From the NCBI RefSeq assembly GCF_027497235.1, contig NZ_CP114902.1, forward strand, positions 2,803,501-2,867,500: a stretch of 64,000 nucleotides of DNA. Direction: 5' to 3'. This document shows positions 8,521 to 16,334 of this stretch, one piece after another (the first letter of the stretch is position 1; every line of letters begins with the position of its first letter). The notes beneath the pieces are model-generated. The model did not search any database. It was not told where the DNA came from and saw nothing but the letters and a program-made list of their open reading frames with translations. Origin of the DNA: Micromonospora sp. WMMD1128 (GTDB taxonomy: Bacteria > Actinomycetota > Actinomycetes > Mycobacteriales > Micromonosporaceae). The translations under genes and the position numbers were made by a program.

Positions 8521-8742
8521 TCATCGGTCCTCGTCCTCGTCGTCGACCCATTCGAGCAGGTCACCCGGTTGGCAGTCGAGGACGCGGCACATGGCCTCCA
8601 GGGTGCTGAATCGAACGGCCTTGGCGCGGCCGTTCTTCAACACGGCGACGTTTGCCGGGGTGAGCCCGACGCGTTCGGCGAACTCACCGACGCTCATCTT
8701 GCGCTTGGCCAACTCGACGTCGATGCGCACGACGATGGGCAT
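8521..8742 (-). CDS. Small XRE/HTH regulator paired with DUF2975 protein
   Basis: A 73-residue single-domain helix-turn-helix protein (VELAKRKMSVGEFAERVGLT, then FSTLEAMCRVLDCQPGDLLEW) of the YozG/Cro-like type always found with DUF2975 membrane proteins. Its ATG (8742) shares one base with the TGA stop of the upstream membrane gene, so the two are translationally coupled. The C-terminus is strongly acidic (DDEDEDR). Confidence 0.92.
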   Translation of the reverse strand: MPIVVRIDVELAKRKMSVGEFAERVGLTPANVAVLKNGRAKAVRFSTLEAMCRVLDCQPGDLLEWVDDEDEDR

Positions 8743-9221
8743 CAGATCACCGCTTCCATGTCGGTGCGCAGCGTGGTGGCCTGCCGCAGCAGCGCGCGCA
8801 TCACGACCATCAGCAGGCCGAGCACGGTGACCCCGGTGGTGAGCAGGAGGAGCAGCAGCGGCAGGCCGGGATCGTTCGCGTTGAACCCCACCCAGAGGAA
8901 GACGCCGAGGAGCGTCACCCAGGCGGCGGCGACGGCCCAGACGATTCCGTCGACCCATGCCAGGGACGCCTCGGTGAAGATGCGGTCCCGCTTGACCAGG
9001 GTGAGCAGCTGCCAGGTGCACACGATCACCACCTGGACGCAGAGCACCCAGAACACGGTCACCGCGGTCGCCGGCCAGCGCAGGTGCGCGTCGTCCGGGT
9101 TCTCCCGGGCCATGTACGCGAACTGCCCGGGCAGCGACATGGTCTGGAACAGCAGCAGGATGCCGAACAGCAGGACGAGGAAGGCGCGGAGTGCCATTAC
9201 CGCGCGCTCAGTAGTCACCAT
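8742..9221 (-). CDS. DUF2975 membrane protein
   Basis: A 159-residue integral membrane protein with four predicted transmembrane helices (about residues 8-28, 50-72, 92-112 and 120-142). DUF2975 proteins occur in two-gene operons with a small XRE regulator, as here (next gene, overlapping by one base); the membrane protein is thought to act as sensor or partner of the regulator, but its role is not established. ATG 9221 has no ribosome site and sits 6 nt after a -10 hexamer, so the message is probably leaderless. ATG at about 9197 is an alternative start. Confidence 0.9.
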   Translation of the reverse strand: MVTTERAVMALRAFLVLLFGILLLFQTMSLPGQFAYMARENPDDAHLRWPATAVTVFWVLCVQVVIVCTWQLLTLVKRDRIFTEASLAWVDGIVWAVAAAWVTLLGVFLWVGFNANDPGLPLLLLLLTTGVTVLGLLMVVMRALLRQATTLRTDMEAVI

Positions 9222-9227
9222 ATATCG

Positions 9228-9256
9228 ACTATCGCTCGCAACCTATCGAAAGTCAA
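9228..9256 (-). promoter_or_regulatory. Promoter of the DUF2975-HTH operon
   Basis: On the minus strand TTGACT (9256-9251), a 17-bp spacer and GATAGT (9233-9228) end 6 nt before ATG 9221. The block is unusually A+T-rich for this genome and carries repeated TATCGA/CTATCG half-sites, possible operators for the operon's own XRE protein. Confidence 0.65.
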
Positions 9257-9276
9257 TCGGTTCGGTTGAGGCGCAC

Positions 9277-9870
9277 TCAGCCGTACACCGGGTGTTCGGC
9301 CTGGAAGGCCAGCCGGTGGTCGGCGCCGGCGGCCAGTTCGGCGAGCACGTCGTCGAGGTCCAGGAACGTCTGCCACGGCTCCTGCCCGGTGATGCCGGCG
9401 AGCCGGTCCACCACGAGCTGCTCCAAATCGGTGACCCGGCGGCCCTTCCACACCTTGTCGGCGAGGCTGACCAGCAGGTCCTCCAACTGCACGCCGGGGG
9501 CGTGCCAGGCGGCGTGGGTGGCGGCGAAACGGGCCCGCTCCTCGGGTACGCCGAAGCGCAGCAGCAACTGGTAGCCGGCCTCCTCGTGCGCCGAGCCGGG
9601 GCCGGTCAGCTCGGCCGGATGCTCGACCTTGCCGAGGTCGTGCACGGCGGCGCCGAACAGCACCGCCTGCCGGTCGAACGGCACCGCCCCGAAGCGCTCG
9701 GCGAACGCGGCGGTGAGGTGCCAGGCGACGTCGTGCACCAGCCGCAGGTGCGCGCCGAGCCGGGGCGGCGCGTCCAGGGCGGCCAGCAGCTCGACGGCCA
9801 CGCCGGGCAGCGGGAGCAGCGGCGGGTCACCCGGCTCGGTCAGGGCCCGGTGCAGCGCGTCTGAGGTCAC
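9277..9870 (-). CDS. HD-domain protein (putative phosphohydrolase)
   Basis: A 197-residue protein with an HD-type metal site: His in LVHDVAWHL, the HD pair in AVHDLGKVEHP, and further His residues in ATHAAWHAPG; a later Asp (SLADKVWKG) could complete the site. HD proteins hydrolyse nucleotides or other phosphate esters. GTG 9870 gives a natural N-terminus (MTSDALHRALTEPG); extension to GTG 9942 adds 24 low-complexity residues. Substrate unknown. Confidence 0.8.
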   Translation of the reverse strand: MTSDALHRALTEPGDPPLLPLPGVAVELLAALDAPPRLGAHLRLVHDVAWHLTAAFAERFGAVPFDRQAVLFGAAVHDLGKVEHPAELTGPGSAHEEAGYQLLLRFGVPEERARFAATHAAWHAPGVQLEDLLVSLADKVWKGRRVTDLEQLVVDRLAGITGQEPWQTFLDLDDVLAELAAGADHRLAFQAEHPVYG

Positions 9871-10008
9871 CGGGGCGAGGGTACCCGGCGGCGTGCGGCT
9901 CACCACCTGTGGTGACCGAGTGGCCGACGGTGAACGGTCCACTCATCCGATCCCGCCGCGATCGTCCGGTCAGGAGGGTGAAGCGACACCTATCACGGGG
10001 GAGACCGC

Positions 10009-10965
10009 ATGACCGGAATGAATCGTCGTACGCTGCTGCGCGCCGCCACGCTTACCGGCGCCGCCGCCGCGACCGGGCTGGCCGGCGGGCTGGTCGCCGC
10101 CACGTCCGCCGCCGCCGCCGAGGCGGTGAACGGGCCGTGGCTGGTGAGCGTCGGCTGGGGTGTGCTCCAGGTCGACCCGGGCCGCACCACGCCACGGGGG
10201 CTGCTCGACGACGGCAACCACGCCAAGGCGTCACCGGACGGCCGGTACGTGGCCTGGGTGAACACGGCCTGGTCGGGCGACGGCACGCTGCTGCCCTACG
10301 TCGCGGTGTACGACCGGGTCACCGGCCAGCGGCGCACGCTGCTCGCCGACCCGCCCGGCGTCCTCTACGGCGCTCCCACCTGGTCGCCGGACGGGAAGGA
10401 GATCGCCCTGGTCACCGGGGCGCAGGAGGACACGCTGATCGCCGTCGACGTGGCCACCGGCGGCACCCGGGTGCTGGTCCAGGGGCACTCCATGCGGGAC
10501 CCGGACTGGTCCCGCGACGGCTCGATGATCGTCATGCAGTGGCGCAGCCGGTCCGAGGGCCTGCAGCTGCGCGTGCTGGAGGTGGCGACCGGCACCGTGC
10601 GGCGGCTCTACGCGCCGCAGGCGGGGGAGCGGATCAACAGCCCGGTGTTCACCCCCGACTCCCAGCGCGTGGTGTTCTGCACCACCCGCTGGTATCCCGA
10701 CCTGCCGGTCAACAACCAGTCGCTGGCGTCGGTGCGGCTCGGCGGCACCGGCCTGAAGCAGCTCACCGACGAACCGCGGTTCTACCTGTCGCCGGTGTTC
10801 TCCCCGGACGGGCGTTACTGCGCCGCGCTGTCCATCCCGCCGGAGAACGAGTACCCCGACGGCGGCAACATCATCGTCTCCACCAGCGGCTTCGGCGAGC
10901 CGTGGTGGGTCCCCGGCGACGAGTACGACGACAGCTCCCGGCTGGACTGGGCGCGGGCGATCTGA
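10009..10965 (+). CDS. Exported beta-propeller (PD40/TolB-like) protein
   Basis: A 318-residue protein with a Tat-type signal (NRRTLLRAATLTGAAAATGL, cleavage near ASA/AEA about residue 38). The mature part has at least four PD40-type blades marked by SPDG motifs (ASPDGRYVAW, WSPDGKEIAL, FTPDSQRVVF, FSPDGRYCAA) as in TolB-like propellers and the N-terminal part of prolyl oligopeptidases; no hydrolase domain follows. GGGGGAGACC precedes ATG 10009. Function unknown, perhaps ligand or cell-wall binding. A perfect hairpin terminator follows. Confidence 0.85.
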   Translation: MTGMNRRTLLRAATLTGAAAATGLAGGLVAATSAAAAEAVNGPWLVSVGWGVLQVDPGRTTPRGLLDDGNHAKASPDGRYVAWVNTAWSGDGTLLPYVAVYDRVTGQRRTLLADPPGVLYGAPTWSPDGKEIALVTGAQEDTLIAVDVATGGTRVLVQGHSMRDPDWSRDGSMIVMQWRSRSEGLQLRVLEVATGTVRRLYAPQAGERINSPVFTPDSQRVVFCTTRWYPDLPVNNQSLASVRLGGTGLKQLTDEPRFYLSPVFSPDGRYCAALSIPPENEYPDGGNIIVSTSGFGEPWWVPGDEYDDSSRLDWARAI

Positions 10966-10976
10966 CGTACCCCATC

Positions 10977-11008
10977 GACGCGGCGGCCGGACGACCGGCC
11001 GCCGCGTC
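10977..11008 (+). terminator. Intrinsic-type hairpin, 14-bp stem
   Basis: GACGCGGCGGCCGG, loop ACGA, CCGGCCGCCGCGTC: a perfect stem just after the propeller gene. No U-tract, as usual in high-GC actinomycetes. Confidence 0.8.
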
Positions 11009-11106
11009 GGCGTGCTCCCGGGGTGGTGTGCACGCCAGCGGCGGTGATGGTGCGAGGCTTGGGGCGGACGCCGCCGACGGGGCCGGCGACCGCCGTGGGA
11101 GGTGTG

Positions 11107-11883
11107 ATGGCCGAGCCGCCGACCGGGGCGTCCGCGCACCGCGCGCAGGCGCACGGCCGGCACGCCAACCACCGCAGCTACCACGACGGCGCGCAGGTCG
11201 ACGGGTACGTCGACGACCCGTACCACCGGGTGCGCCGGGGCGTCGCGGCCCGGTTGGTGGCCGACGGGGTGACCGGCGGCGGGCCGGTGCTGGAGTTGGG
11301 CTGCGGGCCGCGCGCCATGCTCGACCCGGCAGCGCTGTCCGGCCCGCTCGTGCTCGCCGACATGGCCGAGACGGCGCTGGGCACGGCCCGGCGGGCGGCC
11401 GGCGGCCGGGCGCTGCCGGTCTGCCTGGACGCCACCCGCGGGCTGCCGTTCCGGGCGGGCAGCTTCGCCGGGTTGCTCGCCGGTGAGCTGATCGAGCACG
11501 TCTACGACCCGCTGGCGCTGCTGCGGGAGTGTCACCGGGTGCTGGCCCCGGACGGCCTGCTGGTGCTCACCACGCCGAACCTGGCCCCGGCGCAGGACCG
11601 GTTGGCGTTCCTCGCCGGGCGGGCACCGCGCCAGGTCGACCCGCTGCACCCCTACCTGTGGCTGCACATCCGCCCGTTCACCGCGTCGCTGCTGCGTCGG
11701 GCCTTGCGTCGGGCCGGGTTCACCCCGCTGGCGATGCGCTCCAACGAGGTCGGCTGGCGGCTGCCGGGCGGGCGGTGGGTCTCCTCGCGGTGGCTGGCCC
11801 GGGCGGCCCCGGGGCTCGGCGGATCGCTGATCTGCGCGGCCCGGCGGCGCGCCGCGCCGCCACCGCCCGGAAACAGCGCGTGA
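11107..11883 (+). CDS. Class I SAM-dependent methyltransferase
   Basis: A 258-residue methyltransferase. Motif I is LELGCGPRAMLD, an acidic post-motif II Asp follows in LVLADMAETA, and motif IV-like GELIEHVYDPLALLREC and the strand DGLLVLTTPN match the Methyltransf_11/UbiE group. The acceptor is not deducible. ATG 11107 has GGGAGGT upstream, preferred over the longer frame from 11023. It may be co-transcribed with the 11938 gene 55 bp downstream, though a new promoter is possible. Confidence 0.88.
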   Translation: MAEPPTGASAHRAQAHGRHANHRSYHDGAQVDGYVDDPYHRVRRGVAARLVADGVTGGGPVLELGCGPRAMLDPAALSGPLVLADMAETALGTARRAAGGRALPVCLDATRGLPFRAGSFAGLLAGELIEHVYDPLALLRECHRVLAPDGLLVLTTPNLAPAQDRLAFLAGRAPRQVDPLHPYLWLHIRPFTASLLRRALRRAGFTPLAMRSNEVGWRLPGGRWVSSRWLARAAPGLGGSLICAARRRAAPPPPGNSA

Positions 11884-11937
11884 TTACGCATTGACAAAGG
11901 GCTATCATGGAGGCTCTGTCGTGGACCGGGGGATGTC

Positions 11938-12948
11938 ATGGCGCGCCTGCTCGGCTGGGTCGTCAGCAGTCTCGACGCGTTCATCGGTCTGGTGCTGGCG
12001 GTCACGGTGGCCGTCCTCGGCCTGACCAACACGGTCGGCCAGGACGTGGTCAACAGCGCCATCCTGCTGGTCCTCGCCCTGCTCGCGCAGGCGGTGCTGC
12101 GTGACCGGCTGCGCCGTCGCACCGCCGAGCAGGAGGTCCGTCAGGTCATCGTGGACACCCGGGAGCGGCTCACCGCCCTGGCGCCGTCGATGCGGGAGCT
12201 GACCGGCCCGGAGGGCACCCTGAGCCGGGCCCGGGAGGCGATCCACAGCTCGTCGATGGTGCGCGTGCTGCACGGCAGCGAGGTCGGCCAGGCGCTCGAC
12301 GAGGCACGTCAGCACACCGACAGGTGGGACTTCAAGGGCGGCACTGGCACCTACCTCCGCGCGGTCACGCTGCCGGAGTGCGTGAAGCACGCCCGCCGCC
12401 GCAACGCCACCCTCACCCTCGCCGTCGAGATCATCGACCCGACCGACGAGGAGGTCTGCGAGCGGTACGCGCGGTTCCGGCGCAGCCTGGAGTCGGGCGA
12501 GTCGGCGAAACCGGTCGAGCCGTGGACGGTCGACCGCACCCGCAAGGAGTCGTACGCGACGGTGCTCGCCGCCTGCTGGCACCTGCAACGGTCCGGCCTG
12601 CTCACGGTCGACATCCGGCTCTCCGCCCAGATGACCACGTTCCGCTACGACCTCTCGTCCTCCTGCGTGGTCATCACCCAGGAGAACCCGCAGACGCCGG
12701 CGCTGCGGATCGACCGCGGTGAGGTCTACTACAACCGGTTCAACATCGAGCTGGACTACAGCCGCCGGCAGAGCCGGCGGGTGCCGGTCGAGTCGGCCGG
12801 CCAGGTCAGGCTCGACGACGAGCCGTCGGTCGAGCAGGTCCGCCGGCTGTTCACCGCGCTCGGGCTGACGCTGCCCCGGTCGTTCGGCGACCGGGAGGTG
12901 GCCGACGTCGTGCGCAAGGCCCTCCAGGCGAGGAACCCGTACGCATGA
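11938..12948 (+). CDS. Two-TM membrane protein with uncharacterised cytosolic domain
   Basis: A 336-residue protein with two adjacent N-terminal transmembrane helices (about residues 8-30 and 37-55), a basic charged linker, and a soluble domain of about 270 residues. Recognisable blocks are DFKGGTGTYLRAVTLPE and AVEIIDPTDEEVCERYARFR; these recall phospholipase-D-like-adjacent domains of uncharacterised actinobacterial proteins but no HKD motif is present. GGGGGATGTC precedes ATG 11938. Its stop overlaps the next gene's ATG (ATGA at 12945-12948), and a phosphatase-family gene follows, suggesting a three-gene operon. Function not known; the membrane anchor plus sensor-like domain suggests a signalling or defence role (inference). 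Confidence 0.75.
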   Translation: MARLLGWVVSSLDAFIGLVLAVTVAVLGLTNTVGQDVVNSAILLVLALLAQAVLRDRLRRRTAEQEVRQVIVDTRERLTALAPSMRELTGPEGTLSRAREAIHSSSMVRVLHGSEVGQALDEARQHTDRWDFKGGTGTYLRAVTLPECVKHARRRNATLTLAVEIIDPTDEEVCERYARFRRSLESGESAKPVEPWTVDRTRKESYATVLAACWHLQRSGLLTVDIRLSAQMTTFRYDLSSSCVVITQENPQTPALRIDRGEVYYNRFNIELDYSRRQSRRVPVESAGQVRLDDEPSVEQVRRLFTALGLTLPRSFGDREVADVVRKALQARNPYA

Positions 12949-13598
12949 CCAGCTACGCCGAACTGGCACGGGAGATCGACCGGGGCACCCGGCCGGAGTT
13001 GCTGCGCGGCTGGGTGCTTGAGGTGCTCGGCGACGTCGCCGACGGGCGACGGCCGCTGCGCGCGGTCCGGCACCCGCTCGGTTTCACCTGCCTGCCGGTG
13101 GAGCGCGACGGCCCGGACGGGATCTGCGTGCACGCCTGGCCGGCCGAGCCGCCGCCGGTGCGCCCCACCACCTCGGCCGTGCACTCGCACAGCTGGGACC
13201 TGCTCAGCCACGTGCTGCACGGCTCGGTCCGCAACGAGCTGATCGACGTCACCGACGCGCCCGCCGACCCGTCCTGGCGCGTCTACGAGGTGCACAGCCT
13301 CGGCGAGGTGGACGAGGTGGCGGCCACCGACCGGCTGGTCACCGCCATGACCGCGACCGTGGAGACGCACACGACCGGCGCCTCGTACGCGCTGCGCGCC
13401 GGCGGGTTCCACACCTCCGAGGTCACCCCCGGCGCGCCGGCGGTGACCGTGGCGCTCGGCCGGACCACCCCCGGCGCGTGCGACCTGAGCCTCGGCGCGG
13501 TGGACGGGCGCAGCCACCGCGTACGCCGGGACCGCTGCGACGCGGCGGAGACCGCGCGGATGGCGCGGCAGATCGCGCGACTTGTGGCACGGGGCTGA
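12945..13598 (+). CDS. Cupin-like protein of three-gene cassette
   Basis: A 217-residue soluble protein. HSHSWDLLSHVLHG followed some 60 residues later by AGGFHTSEV looks like the two metal-binding motifs of a cupin barrel, as in cysteine-dioxygenase-like folds, giving at least three candidate His ligands. Whether it is an enzyme or binder is unknown. The ATG overlaps the stop of the 2-TM gene by 4 bp and the next gene starts 15 bp after its stop. Confidence 0.7.
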   Translation: MTSYAELAREIDRGTRPELLRGWVLEVLGDVADGRRPLRAVRHPLGFTCLPVERDGPDGICVHAWPAEPPPVRPTTSAVHSHSWDLLSHVLHGSVRNELIDVTDAPADPSWRVYEVHSLGEVDEVAATDRLVTAMTATVETHTTGASYALRAGGFHTSEVTPGAPAVTVALGRTTPGACDLSLGAVDGRSHRVRRDRCDAAETARMARQIARLVARG

Positions 13599-13613
13599 CT
13601 GGCTGGAGGAGCC

Positions 13614-14516
13614 ATGGACGTGGAGCCGAACAGAGGCGGACCCGACCTGCGCGACGCGCACCGGTTCGCGGTGCAGGCGGCCCGGGCGGCCGGCCGGTTG
13701 CTGCGCGGGGGCCTGCGCGGGGAGGTGCACGCCCGGGCCAAGGACGACTCCGGTGACCTGGTCACCGACCTCGACCTGGCCGCCGAGCGGCTGATCGTCG
13801 ACCGGATCCGGGCCCGCTGGCCGGCACACGGGGTGATCGCCGAGGAGGGTGGCGAGTACGCGCCGGACACCGCCTGGGCGTGGCTCGTGGACCCGCTCGA
13901 CGGCACCAACAACGTGGCGATCGGGCTTCCGGCCTACGTGGTGGGCATCGCCCTGTGCCGGGACGGTTCACCGGTGCTCGGCGTGGTGCACGACCCGGTC
14001 GCCGGCCGGACCTGGTCCGCGGTGCGTGGCCGGGGCGCGTTCGTGCACGGTGCCGACGCGGTGGGCCGACCGCTGCGCGCCGCGCGCCGGGAGGTGCCGG
14101 CCGCGCCGGTGCTGGCCTGGACCCAGGGGCACGGGGTACGCCGGGACGACAGCACCGCCCGGGCGTTGAAGGTCGTCCTCGACAGCACCGCCCGCCGGGT
14201 GCTGCAACTGTGGGCGCCGCTGCTGTCCTGGGTGATGCTGGCCCGGGGCGACATCGACGGCATCGTCGGCTACCACCCCGAGGCGGTCGACCTGCCGGCC
14301 GGGATGTTGCTGGCCGCCGAGGCCGGGATGGCCGTGCGCGCGCTCGACGGCGGCACGTTCGACGACAGGTACGGCACCCCGGCGGACCGGCGCAGTTTCG
14401 TGGCCGGCCCGCCGGAGACGATCGACCGGCTGGTCAAGCTGGTCACCGCGGCGCAGTGGATCGAACCGCAGGTGCGCCGCCTCACCCCGGTCAGTCTCGG
14501 CTCGGTCGGCTGGTGA
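13614..14516 (+). CDS. Inositol-monophosphatase-family phosphatase
   Basis: A 300-residue Mg2+-dependent phosphatase of the IMPase/FBPase/CysQ superfamily. Metal ligands are visible in IAEEGGEY (Glu), VDPLDGTNN (DPLDGT) and VDLPAGMLLAAEAG (distal Asp). The family dephosphorylates inositol phosphates, histidinol phosphate, fructose bisphosphate or 3'-phosphoadenosine nucleotides; the sequence does not decide which. GGAGGAGCC precedes ATG 13614. It is the third gene of the cassette with the 2-TM and cupin-like proteins, so a substrate linked to them is likely. It runs 26 bp into the convergent SDR gene. Confidence 0.88.
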   Translation: MDVEPNRGGPDLRDAHRFAVQAARAAGRLLRGGLRGEVHARAKDDSGDLVTDLDLAAERLIVDRIRARWPAHGVIAEEGGEYAPDTAWAWLVDPLDGTNNVAIGLPAYVVGIALCRDGSPVLGVVHDPVAGRTWSAVRGRGAFVHGADAVGRPLRAARREVPAAPVLAWTQGHGVRRDDSTARALKVVLDSTARRVLQLWAPLLSWVMLARGDIDGIVGYHPEAVDLPAGMLLAAEAGMAVRALDGGTFDDRYGTPADRRSFVAGPPETIDRLVKLVTAAQWIEPQVRRLTPVSLGSVGW

Positions 14517-15291
14517 GCTGACCGCCCGGCCGGGGCAGCCGCTCGGCCAGGAAGTCGTCCCAGGTCCGTACGCCCCGGGTCGCGCCCGGCCGGGCCAGGT
14601 TCGCCCCGTCGCGGTAGGCCCGTCCGGCCCTGCCGGGCAGGCGCACCGGCAGCCGCAGCCGGCGCCGCCCGGTGGCAGCCAGATAGCCGGCCAGCAGGTC
14701 GTCGAGGCCGAGCGTGGCCGGCCCGGCCAGGTCGGGCGCCAGCCCGGCCGGCGCGCCGAGCGTCAGTTCCACCAGCCGCGCGGCCACCTCGGCGGCGTCG
14801 ACGGGTTGCAGCCGCAGGCCGCCGGGGACCGGCACCACCGGCAGCTTCGCCATCGCGGACAGCATGGTCAGCACCAGGTCGTGGACCTGCGCGGCCCGCA
14901 GCACCGTCCACGGCAGGCCGGAGTCGACGACGGCCCGCTCGGCGTCGAGCTTGGCGCGCAGCCAGGCCAGCGGCACCCGGTCGACGCCGGTCACCGAGAT
15001 GTGCGCCAGGTGCGTCACCCCGGCCCGCCGCGCGGCGTGGACCAGGTTCGCGGCGGCCCGGTCGTCGCCCTTCGCGCCGCCGGCCAGGTGCAGCACGGTG
15101 GCCACACCGTGCAGCGCAGGTTCCAGCTCCGAACCGGTGGTCAGGTCGGCGGTCACGTGGGTGACACCGTCACCCGGCGGGCCGCCGCGTCGGCTGAGCA
15201 CGCGGACCGGGTGGCCGGCCGCCCGCAGCAGCGGCACGACGTGCCGGCCGAGCGTACCGGTGCCGCCGGTGACCAGAATGGGTGCGTTCAT
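14491..15291 (-). CDS. NAD(P)-binding SDR (NmrA/atypical epimerase type)
   Basis: A 266-residue atypical short-chain dehydrogenase. The Rossmann glycine motif is VTGGTGTLGRHVV at residues 6-18; HISVTGVDRVPLAWLRAKL takes the place of the catalytic region and lacks a canonical YxxxK, typical of NmrA-like or NAD(P)H-sensing epimerase relatives. ATG 15291 has GGAGGACGAC upstream. It is divergent from an ECF41 sigma gene and has an ECF41-type promoter. Genes of this oxidoreductase/epimerase group are the known companions and targets of ECF41 sigma factors. Confidence 0.88.
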   Translation of the reverse strand: MNAPILVTGGTGTLGRHVVPLLRAAGHPVRVLSRRGGPPGDGVTHVTADLTTGSELEPALHGVATVLHLAGGAKGDDRAAANLVHAARRAGVTHLAHISVTGVDRVPLAWLRAKLDAERAVVDSGLPWTVLRAAQVHDLVLTMLSAMAKLPVVPVPGGLRLQPVDAAEVAARLVELTLGAPAGLAPDLAGPATLGLDDLLAGYLAATGRRRLRLPVRLPGRAGRAYRDGANLARPGATRGVRTWDDFLAERLPRPGGQLTSRPSRD

Positions 15292-15324
15292 GTCGTCCTC
15301 CGGGATCGGTTGCCGTACCCGGTC

Positions 15325-15351
15325 GACCCGCGGCGCCCCGCCCGTGTGACG
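15325..15351 (-). promoter_or_regulatory. ECF41-type promoter of the SDR gene
   Basis: Minus strand CGTCACA (15351-15345), 16-bp spacer, GGTC (15328-15325), 33 bp before ATG 15291. It matches the published ECF41 consensus TGTCACA-N16-CGTC closely and has exactly the layout of the plus-strand site at 15373-15399. Confidence 0.75.
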
Positions 15352-15372
15352 AATGTGATCGGCGTCACCCGC

Positions 15373-15399
15373 CGTCACACCGCTCGCCGGCCGCGGGTC
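15373..15399 (+). promoter_or_regulatory. ECF41-type promoter of the sigma-factor gene
   Basis: CGTCACA (15373-15379), 16-bp spacer, GGTC (15396-15399), 25 bp before ATG 15425. Identical elements and spacing to the divergent SDR promoter, implying autoregulation. Confidence 0.75.
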
Positions 15400-15424
15400 G
15401 GACGGTGAGGAGAGGGAGGCCACG

Positions 15425-16303
15425 ATGGACGGGCACACCTGGCTGGTGGAACGGTTCGAGCGGGAGCGACCCCGCCTGCGCGCGGTGGCCTACCGGCTGC
15501 TCGGCTCACTGACCGAGGCCGAGGACGCCGTGCAGGAGACCTGGCTGCGGCTGGCCCGCACCGACGCCGACGCGGTCGACAACCTGGACGCCTGGCTGAC
15601 CACGGTGGTGGCCCGGGTCAGCCTGAACACGCTGCGGTCGCGCGCCGCCCGCCGGGAGGACCCGCTCGACGTACGCCTGCCCGACCCGGTGGTCGAGACG
15701 CCGACGCCGGACGTGGACCCCGCGCACGCCGCGGTGCTCGCCGACTCGGTGGGCCTCGCGCTGCTGGTGGTGCTGGACACGCTCAACCCCACCGAGCGGC
15801 TCGCGTTCGTGCTGCACGACATGTTCGGGGTGCCGTTCGACGAGATCGGCCCGCTCGTCGACCGCTCACCGGCGGCGGCCCGGCAGCTCGCCAGCCGGGC
15901 CCGCCGCCGGGTACGCGGGCAGGCGCCCACGCCCGACCCGGACCTGGCCCGCCAGCGGGCGGTGGTGGACGCCTTCCTGACCGCCGCCCGCGACGGCGAC
16001 TTCGACGCGCTGATCGAGGTGCTGCACCCGGACGTGGTGCTGCGGTCCGACGGCGGGACCGCCCGCGCCCGGCACACGACCGTGCTCACCGGCGCGCGTG
16101 AGGTGGCCGCGCAGGCCACCACGTTCGGCCGGCTCTTCCCGTTCGCCCGGCCGGTGCTCGTCAACGGCGCCGCCGGGGTGCTCGTCAGCGCCGGCGGCCG
16201 GCCGCTGTCGGTGATGGCGTTCACGGTCACCGGCGGGCGGATCGCCGCGGTGGACGTGATCGCCGACCCGCACCGGCTGGCCGCGCTCGGCCGCACCGAC
16301 TGA
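15425..16303 (+). CDS. ECF41-family RNA polymerase sigma factor with SnoaL-like C-terminal domain
   Basis: A 292-residue extracytoplasmic-function sigma factor. Region 2 is RAVAYRLLGSLTEAEDAVQE; region 4 is NPTERLAFVLHDMFGVPFDE followed by VDRSPAAARQLASRARRR. Residues from about 180 on (VVDAFLTAARDGDFDALIEV...) form the SnoaL-like fold that in ECF41 members senses a signal and tunes sigma activity, in place of a separate anti-sigma factor. The divergent SDR gene and the matching promoters on both sides complete the ECF41 layout. Inducing signal unknown. Confidence 0.93.
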   Translation: MDGHTWLVERFERERPRLRAVAYRLLGSLTEAEDAVQETWLRLARTDADAVDNLDAWLTTVVARVSLNTLRSRAARREDPLDVRLPDPVVETPTPDVDPAHAAVLADSVGLALLVVLDTLNPTERLAFVLHDMFGVPFDEIGPLVDRSPAAARQLASRARRRVRGQAPTPDPDLARQRAVVDAFLTAARDGDFDALIEVLHPDVVLRSDGGTARARHTTVLTGAREVAAQATTFGRLFPFARPVLVNGAAGVLVSAGGRPLSVMAFTVTGGRIAAVDVIADPHRLAALGRTD

Positions 16304-16334
16304 GCCCTCCGCCTCGGGCTGTTCCGTCGCCCGG

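Noticed and set aside
11893-11898. TTGACA ahead of the 2-TM gene
   Set aside because: TATCAT follows only 9 bp later, too close for a sigma-70-type promoter; no better -10 was found at 16-18 bp.
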